Assembly: GCF_030372275.1 (NCBI RefSeq)
Contig: NZ_JAUDDJ010000013.1
DNA: 64,000 nucleotides
Strand: one strand, 5' to 3'
Origin: Lawsonibacter sp900766145
GTDB taxonomy: Bacteria; Bacillota; Clostridia; Oscillospirales; Oscillospiraceae
Positions within the stretch are counted from its first letter, which is position 1. Each line of letters begins with the position of its first letter. The notes below the pieces were generated by a model, which was given only the letters and a program-made list of their open reading frames with translations, did not search any database and had not been told where the DNA came from. A program made the position numbers and the translations under genes. Positions 58,495 to 64,000 of the stretch are shown one piece after another.

Positions 58495-60510
58495 ATGGAT
58501 CTGGCGGATCAGAAGAGGAAAAAAGGCGCTCTCCTTCTGTCCAAAATGGGCAGACGGCGGCTGCTTATGCCCTCAGCCTTTTTCCTGGCCGTGATCTATT
58601 ATGAAGAGCTGTTTATGAAGCTCTTTTGTTTCCACTCCCTTTCGCCAGCCGGAGTGTTTTTCACGCTGCTGTTCTCCATTCCGGCAGCGGTGCTGCTGGG
58701 ACTGCTGTGCGGCGGCGTGAAGGAGCGGACGGGGCGGTGGCTGCTGGTGGTATGTACCGCCCTGCTCTCCCTGTGGATGGGCTCCCAGATCGTCTATTTC
58801 CACCTGTTCAAGACGTTTTTGACCATCTTCTCCATTACAAAGATGGCCATGGTGGCCGGAGCCTTCGGCGATATGGCGGTGGGCCAGATCCTGATGAACT
58901 GGTTCCCCATTCTGATGATGGTGCTGCCGGTGGTGCTGGCGCTGGTGTTTCGGGAGCGGATCGTCAGCGGTGAGCCCCTGGTGCGGGGTGACCGGCTGCG
59001 CTGGGCAGCTGTGGCTGTGCTGGTACAGGTCGCGGGGATCGCACTGGTACTGCTGTGCGGCGGAGGCACTTTGTCTTTGCGGTATATCTATCTCCAGGCG
59101 GCGGCTCCTGAGCTGGAGGTACAAAATTTCGGGATGATCACCCAGACTCAGCTGGAAATCCGGCGGGTCCTTTTCGGTATTGATCCGGACAATCAGATCT
59201 TGCCCAAGCTGGCGGTGCGCACCTCCGCCCCCTACCAGCTGGAGGAAAAGGAAGAGCCGGGACTTCATGTGATGGAGATCGACTTTGAGGCTCTGATGGA
59301 GCGGGATCAGGATCATCCGATGCTTACCGATATGCATGAATATTTTTCCAAAGTGGAGCCCACGGCGGAAAACGAGTGGACAGGCCGCTTTGCAGGGAAG
59401 AACCTGGTCTGGGTGGTGGCTGAGGGCTTCTCCACCCTGGCTATGGACCCCCAGCGCACCCCTACTTTGTGGAAGCTGTCCCATGAGGGAATCATCTGCG
59501 ACCACTTCTATACGCCGCTGTGGGGCGTGTCCACCTCAGATGGAGAGTATGTGACCACCACGGGCCTGATCCCCAAGTCGGGGGTCTGGAGCTACTCCGA
59601 GTCGTCGGACAACTACATGCCCTTTGGCTTTGGTACCCTGTTCAAGGACCTGGGCTACCGCACCCTGGCCTACCACGACTACCTCTATGACTACTACGAC
59701 CGCAACCTCTCCCACCCTAATATGGGATACGAGTATTACGGCATCGGCAACGGCCTGGATATGGAGATCGATGAGGAGAATTTCCCGCCCTCCGACCAGG
59801 AGATGATGGAGAAGATCGTACCCCAATTTGTGGATGAGGACCAGTTTATGGTCTATTGCCTGACGGTGAGCGGCCATTTGAAGTACGACTACGAGAGAAA
59901 CTCCATGGCCCGCCGCCACTGGAACCAGGTGTCTGAGCTGGGCTATTCCGAGGCGGTGACCGCCTATCTGGCCTGCCAGATGGAGCTGGAGCTGGCCATG
60001 GAGAGCCTGGTCAACCAGCTGGAGGAGGCGGGAAAGCTGGACGATACCGTGATCGTTCTCTCCGCCGACCACTACCCCTACGGCCTGACAGATGAGGAAT
60101 ACAGCGAGCTGCTGGGCCATGAGGTGGACCCGGTATTTGAGATCTATAAAAACACCTTGATTTTGTGGAGTGCAGAGATCGACGAGCCCGTCCATGTGGA
60201 CAAGTTCTGCTCCAGCCTGGACGTGATGCCCACCCTGGCTAATCTCTTTGGTCTGGAATACGACTCCCGGCTTATTATGGGGCGGGATATTCTCTCCGAT
60301 GAGCCCGGACTGGTCATCTTCTCCAATTACAGCTTTATCACCGACAAGGGCCGCTATGACTCCACCACCGACACCTTTGAAATGTGGGACGGCAGCGAGC
60401 TCGACCCGGATTATGCGGCGGAGCGCCTCTCAGAGGTGCAGAATCGGGTGGCTTACTCGGCCTCCATTCTGGATAACGACTACTACCGGGTGGTGTTTGG
60501 TTCCCCGTAA
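58495..60510 (+). CDS. LTA-synthase-like sulfatase-family membrane enzyme
   Basis: A 671-residue protein with about five N-terminal membrane segments (about residues 15-190) and an extracellular alkaline phosphatase/sulfatase-fold domain. The active-site segment LWGVSTSDGEYVTTTG contains the nucleophile Thr in the LtaS-type TSDxE context. ENEWTGRFAGKNLVWVVAEG supplies the first metal ligand, and VLSADHYPYGLTD the later His/Asp ligands. Relatives transfer glycerol phosphate from phosphatidylglycerol to lipoteichoic acid or related polymers. I chose the ATG at 58495 behind AAAGGAG. Confidence 0.85.
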   Translation: MDLADQKRKKGALLLSKMGRRRLLMPSAFFLAVIYYEELFMKLFCFHSLSPAGVFFTLLFSIPAAVLLGLLCGGVKERTGRWLLVVCTALLSLWMGSQIVYFHLFKTFLTIFSITKMAMVAGAFGDMAVGQILMNWFPILMMVLPVVLALVFRERIVSGEPLVRGDRLRWAAVAVLVQVAGIALVLLCGGGTLSLRYIYLQAAAPELEVQNFGMITQTQLEIRRVLFGIDPDNQILPKLAVRTSAPYQLEEKEEPGLHVMEIDFEALMERDQDHPMLTDMHEYFSKVEPTAENEWTGRFAGKNLVWVVAEGFSTLAMDPQRTPTLWKLSHEGIICDHFYTPLWGVSTSDGEYVTTTGLIPKSGVWSYSESSDNYMPFGFGTLFKDLGYRTLAYHDYLYDYYDRNLSHPNMGYEYYGIGNGLDMEIDEENFPPSDQEMMEKIVPQFVDEDQFMVYCLTVSGHLKYDYERNSMARRHWNQVSELGYSEAVTAYLACQMELELAMESLVNQLEEAGKLDDTVIVLSADHYPYGLTDEEYSELLGHEVDPVFEIYKNTLILWSAEIDEPVHVDKFCSSLDVMPTLANLFGLEYDSRLIMGRDILSDEPGLVIFSNYSFITDKGRYDSTTDTFEMWDGSELDPDYAAERLSEVQNRVAYSASILDNDYYRVVFGSP

Positions 60511-60519
60511 ACGGCATAA

Positions 60520-60553
60520 AAAATGGCTGACATCCAGCGATGTCAGCCATTTT
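60520..60553. terminator. bidirectional terminator
   Basis: A perfect 15-bp stem (AAAATGGCTGACATC with its complement) between convergent genes. Confidence 0.85.
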
Positions 60554-60563
60554 CTTTTTGTTT

Positions 60564-61718
60564 TTACAGTTCCAGACGAATGCCGTCCTGGGAGGACAGG
60601 CCGTCCTTGGAGAGCATCCGCTCCAGCACCTCCACGTCGGTGGTGATGTCCAGGGCATCTCCCTGGAACAGCTGGTCTAGCTGCTTTTCAAAGCCCTCGA
60701 CCACCTTATCCATCATGCCCTCGATGCGCTCCATGGCGGCGGTGATGTTCTCGCCCTCCACCTCCTGGTCCTCCAGCTGGGCGTAGGCCCGCAGGATCTT
60801 CAGGGTGGTGGGCAGGTAATAGCTCAAAAAGCTATGCAGCTGAGGGGACTTATCCGGGTGCTGCCGCTGATAGTCCAGAATCTTGGCGGTAATGACGCCG
60901 ATGCGGTCGATCTGCTGGCTGAGCCGGGGGTTGTCAATGGCGTCATTGACAGCACGGATCTCCTCCAGCACCGCGTCCTGGGGAGCCTCCTGCTTGGGCT
61001 GCTCCGGCTGCTTGGGCTCCTCCTTGGGGGAGTCATCCAGGCCCTCGCCGGAGACCACCAGCATTCCGCTGCCCAGATCCAGATAACCGTTGGGGAACAG
61101 GTTCTCATCCAGCATATCCTCCAGATCGTCCCGGATCTTGGCGGGAGAGGCCCCGGTGGCCGAGGCCAGGGAGGCCAGAGAGATACTGGTGCGCCGACCG
61201 ATCATGGCCAGGTACTGCCGGAAGCGGCGTACCTTCTTCTGCCGGCGCAGGCCCACCAACAGGCACCCCGCGCCGCCGCCCAAAAAGCAGAAGATGGGCA
61301 GCAGGTTCATCATGTCCTCCAGGAACCAGATCACATCTCCGTGGAGCAGCCAATAAAAGGCGTTGCTGGCACTGGAGATAGAGGTAAACAGAAATACTGC
61401 GGTAAGTACAGCGCCTACAATGGTCAGCGTGCGGCCTTTGCGCTCCAGCGCAGCCAGCTGGGTGTTGCGGGCCTCGGTGGTGAGCTCAGGGGCGGCCTTT
61501 GGGGAGGTGGTCCTGGCGCCCACCGGTCCGGCATCGGAGCGGCGGGTGTAGGTGGTGCCGCTGCGTCCCGAGCGTTTTTTCCCGCTCAATAGCTTGGCCA
61601 CGATCATCAAAAAGCCGATGGGGGCGGCAATGCCCGACATAATGAGAACAATGGCGATGATCCAATAGGTCAGGTCGCTGTTGTTTCGGTTTCCCTTCTG
61701 GTACTGATAATTTGACAT
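60564..61718 (-). CDS. XpaC-like membrane protein
   Basis: A 384-residue protein with an N-terminal membrane segment (about residues 18-42) and a pair of segments around 100-160. A winged-helix-like part (IGRRTSISLASLASATGASP) precedes a C-terminal helical domain (HPDKSPQLHSFLSYYLPTTLKIL). The latter is the signature of the family named for 5-bromo-4-chloroindolyl phosphate hydrolysis (XpaC). The true function is not known; relatives often neighbour TelA-like toxic-anion resistance genes, which are not seen here. A GGAGGG site precedes the ATG at 61718. Confidence 0.7.
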   Translation of the reverse strand: MSNYQYQKGNRNNSDLTYWIIAIVLIMSGIAAPIGFLMIVAKLLSGKKRSGRSGTTYTRRSDAGPVGARTTSPKAAPELTTEARNTQLAALERKGRTLTIVGAVLTAVFLFTSISSASNAFYWLLHGDVIWFLEDMMNLLPIFCFLGGGAGCLLVGLRRQKKVRRFRQYLAMIGRRTSISLASLASATGASPAKIRDDLEDMLDENLFPNGYLDLGSGMLVVSGEGLDDSPKEEPKQPEQPKQEAPQDAVLEEIRAVNDAIDNPRLSQQIDRIGVITAKILDYQRQHPDKSPQLHSFLSYYLPTTLKILRAYAQLEDQEVEGENITAAMERIEGMMDKVVEGFEKQLDQLFQGDALDITTDVEVLERMLSKDGLSSQDGIRLEL

Positions 61719-61972
61719 AGTGGCTGTTCCCTCCGATGGCAGGCCGCGGGGCGGTCGACTTAACAAGGATATCTTAACAGAGATGAGTCAAAATCCGATT
61801 GAGATTTTCTTAAAATTGATTAAAGCCGCATAGAATGGATGCGGGCATCCTGACAGGAAAGAGAACCTGCATGGAAAACATGATACCCCAAGGGCGTAAA
61901 AAAGTAAAGGGAGCTCCAAATATTTTGCTGCAAAGGGGAAAATTGGCGAGAAGAGTTGTAACTGTTCTGTAA

Positions 61973-62001
61973 TTGTAAGGGGAAAAAAGGGGTGCTATAA
62001 T
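61973..62001 (+). promoter_or_regulatory. promoter of the VanW-family gene
   Basis: -35 TTGTAA (61973-61978) and consensus -10 TATAAT (61996-62001), 17 bp apart, leaving a 115-nt leader. Confidence 0.7.
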
Positions 62002-62030
62002 GGGGCATGATCTCCAGAAACACGCAGGAT

Positions 62031-62114
62031 TGGGGAGAAATATCCATACAACCGGATGCTGCGTGGAGAAATAAACAGAAAAACGTGCCGGTGCAACTCC
62101 GGTGCGCGGAGGTA
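62031..62114 (+). promoter_or_regulatory. structured leader with sequestered ribosome site
   Basis: A stem CACGCAG/CTGCGTG (about 62031-62066) is followed by CTCCGgtgCGCGGAG (about 62097-62112). In the latter the GGAG of the ribosome-binding site pairs with an upstream CTCC. This could gate translation of the VanW gene. It matches no riboswitch class I can name. Confidence 0.35.
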
Positions 62115-62121
62115 ACGTTAT

Positions 62122-63948
62122 ATGGAAGGTAGTCGGGTCCAAAAGAATGGGGCCAGCGGTCCCATGAACCCAAAGAAGAAAAGACTGCTGCTGGGAGTCG
62201 GAGCGGCAGTGGTTGTATTGGCAGGGGCCTATGTGGGCCTGTGTGCCTGGGTGGGCAGCTCTCAGACCATTCTGAAGGGTGTTACCGTAGGCGGTGTGTC
62301 CGTGGGCGGCATGACCCAGGAGCAGGCCAAGTCTGCTCTGGAGGAGAGCATGGAGCAGGCCCAAAATGTCACTCTGCCGGTGGAATACGGGACCTGGAGC
62401 GGCAGCATCCAGGGCAGTGCCCTGAACCTGAACGCAGAGGACTGTGCCAAGCAGGCCTGGGAAGCGGGACGGAGCAACTTTATCGTCCGGGGCGGCGCCT
62501 ATCTGGGCAGCCTGATGGGAATGGGCCAGGACGTGGAGCTGTCCCTGGATTGGAGCGAGAGCGGCAAGCAGGAGCTGAACGCTCTGCTGGATGAGGCCGA
62601 CCAGCTGGCCGGCGGCGGCATCACCGAGGCCGCCTATGTGGTGGAGGGTGACGCCCTGAAGATTACCAAGGGCGTTACCGGCGTAGCCATTGACCGGGAG
62701 CAGTCGGAGCAGCAGGTGAAGCAGGCGCTGACCGACGAGATCAGCCAGAAGCTGCGGGGCGAGACGGCTCAGGCCGAGACGGTGACCCTCACCGCCCACG
62801 AGGAGAGTCCCCGGGAGCCTGATTTTGATGCCATGTATGAGGAGCTGCACACCGAGCCTGTGGACTCCACCGTGGACCCGGAGACTTACCAGGCCACCGA
62901 CTCCGTAGTGGGCGTGGACTTTGATGTGGAGCAGGCCAAGGCGGCCTACCAGTCTGCCGCCGAGGGTGAGACGGTCTCCATCCCCCTCACCCTGACCCAG
63001 CCCAAGGAGACCAAGGAGAGCCTGCAGGCCAAGCTGTTCCGGGATCTGCTGGGCAGCGGCACCACCAATGTCAGCGGCTCCTCCAACCGCAAGCACAACG
63101 TAAAACTGTCTGCCCAGGCCTGTAACGGCGTGGTGCTCATGCCCGGCGAGGTGTTCTCCTATAACAACACCACCGGCAGCCGCACTGCGGCCAAGGGCTA
63201 CCTGTCCGCGCCGGTGTACTCCGGCGGCGCCTCGGTGGACGAGGTGGGCGGCGGTATCTGCCAGACCTCCTCTACCATCTACTACGCGGTGCTCCATACC
63301 ACCTTGGAGGTGGTGGAGCGCAGAGCCCACATGTACAACACCGGATATGTGGATGAAGGCATGGATGCTACGGTATACTATGGTTCCACGGACTTCCGCT
63401 TTAAGAACAACACCAACTACCCGGTGAAGATCGTCACCCGCAGCTATGACCAGGGTGGCAGACGCAAGCTCACCGTGGAGATCTACGGTACCAACGAGAC
63501 GGGCTACTACGCCGTGCCCAAGAGCACTACCTACGATTGGGTTTCTCCTACCACCCAGTATAAGGCGGATTCCTCCATTCCCCGGGGAACCACCAAGGTG
63601 GACAGCAAGCAGAACCCCTATACCGGCGTCAGCGCCAGCACTTACCGCTATATCTACGACAAAAACGGCAACCTGGTGGAGAAGCAGCAGATGACCTCCA
63701 GCACCTACAAGATGCGTCCCAAGACCATTTTGTATAACCCCGCGGACGGCGATCCCTCCACCTGGGTCAACGGTGTGCCGCCTCAGCCCCAGCCCGAACC
63801 CCAGCCTGAGCCGGAGCCCCAGCCCGAGCCTCAGCCCGAACCGGAGCAGCCTACCGACTCCGGCAGCCAGGGGACCGATTCCGGTGCCTCCTCGTCCAGC
63901 AGTACGCCGGACCAGTCGGCAGGAGGGGCCAGCAGCCAGGCATCCTGA
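62122..63948 (+). CDS. VanW-family envelope protein with Pro-Glu-Gln tail
   Basis: A 608-residue protein. A membrane anchor (about residues 20-45) is followed by two peptidoglycan-binding-4-like repeats (GVTVGGVSVGGMTQEQAKSA at 53-72) and a VanW domain from about residue 320 (NRKHNVKLSAQACNGVVLMPG, cut here; PGEVFSYNNTTGSRTAAKGY and GGGICQTSSTIYYAVLHTTL). A Gln/Pro/Glu-rich repeat (PQPEP units, about 555-585) and a Ser/Gly tail end it. VanW proteins occur in glycopeptide-resistance clusters and as chromosomal wall proteins; their activity is not settled. The ATG follows GGAGG. Confidence 0.88.
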   Translation: MEGSRVQKNGASGPMNPKKKRLLLGVGAAVVVLAGAYVGLCAWVGSSQTILKGVTVGGVSVGGMTQEQAKSALEESMEQAQNVTLPVEYGTWSGSIQGSALNLNAEDCAKQAWEAGRSNFIVRGGAYLGSLMGMGQDVELSLDWSESGKQELNALLDEADQLAGGGITEAAYVVEGDALKITKGVTGVAIDREQSEQQVKQALTDEISQKLRGETAQAETVTLTAHEESPREPDFDAMYEELHTEPVDSTVDPETYQATDSVVGVDFDVEQAKAAYQSAAEGETVSIPLTLTQPKETKESLQAKLFRDLLGSGTTNVSGSSNRKHNVKLSAQACNGVVLMPGEVFSYNNTTGSRTAAKGYLSAPVYSGGASVDEVGGGICQTSSTIYYAVLHTTLEVVERRAHMYNTGYVDEGMDATVYYGSTDFRFKNNTNYPVKIVTRSYDQGGRRKLTVEIYGTNETGYYAVPKSTTYDWVSPTTQYKADSSIPRGTTKVDSKQNPYTGVSASTYRYIYDKNGNLVEKQQMTSSTYKMRPKTILYNPADGDPSTWVNGVPPQPQPEPQPEPEPQPEPQPEPEQPTDSGSQGTDSGASSSSSTPDQSAGGASSQAS

Positions 63949-63959
63949 AGGAGCAAAGC

Positions 63960-64000
63960 ATGTTTCAAGGTTTTTCACAGCAAGCAGTGGATTTCCTGTG
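63960..64000 (+). CDS. start of a DUF2461-like gene (cut by window end)
   Basis: An ATG at 63960 follows AGGAG and opens MFQGFSQQAVDFL, which resembles the N-terminus of DUF2461/TIGR02453-family proteins. Only 13 codons are in the window, so the call rests on that short match. Confidence 0.45.
   Translation, partial: MFQGFSQQAVDFL

Noticed and set aside
1..64000. CRISPR array
   Set aside because: No regularly spaced identical repeats with unique spacers were seen. The phased AGATG units at 6433-6498 are too short and adjoin each other.

Overview
The window looks like a chromosomal segment of a GC-rich, spore-forming anaerobic Firmicute, most likely a gut Clostridia of the Oscillospiraceae type. 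The reasons are a spoIIA operon (anti-anti-sigma, anti-sigma, sigma F), a reverse rubrerythrin under a Fur/PerR-type regulator, a two-gene SUF (sufC-sufB) Fe-S system, a T-box leader, an LTA-synthase-like enzyme, VanW-type and GH25 cell-wall proteins, and a thioredoxin reductase without NADPH motifs. No tRNA, rRNA or CRISPR array was found.

Bases 1 to about 6,600 are an accessory element, lower in GC than the rest and almost entirely on the minus strand. It holds a primase-polymerase-like operon, a DinJ/YoeB-type toxin-antitoxin pair, three tandem paralogues of an unrecognised family, and several small proteins. Its edge next to the rubrerythrin gene carries phased direct repeats and inverted repeats of the kind recombinases bind. 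The most striking signal is that three genes of the primase operon contain four in-frame TAG codons. In two genes the only ribosome-binding site lies upstream of the TAG. All recognisable genes of the element end in TAA or TGA. This fits an element that reads TAG as an amino acid, although nonsense decay is not excluded. A palindrome TTGAA-N8-TTCAA occurs five times between genes of the element, and two extended copies bracket the toxin-antitoxin pair.

From 6,618 onward the content is core chromosome: fur-revRbr, a TVP38-type membrane protein, asnA, exonuclease III, a flavin-binding protein, a gamma-glutamyltransferase relative, then a damaged metF/metH locus in which the front of metF is joined out of frame to the back of metH. 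Next come a GH25 muramidase, an ATPase, a T-box-controlled deacetylase-pheS-pheT operon, sufCB, nnr, alr, an orphan mazF, a MATE transporter, spoIIA, a KdpDE-like pair, pyrE, radC, an SOS-boxed uvrB with uvrA further on, recD2, an ECF sigma/anti-sigma pair, threonine dehydratase, glnS, trxB/trxA, cstA, an LTA-synthase-like enzyme, an XpaC-like protein and a VanW protein. The window closes at the start of a DUF2461-like gene.

Hairpin terminators mark most gene ends. A dispersed two-hairpin repeat with core GGCAAAAGAACTT sits behind several genes (ggt, the secreted protein at 29,040, recD2, pheT).
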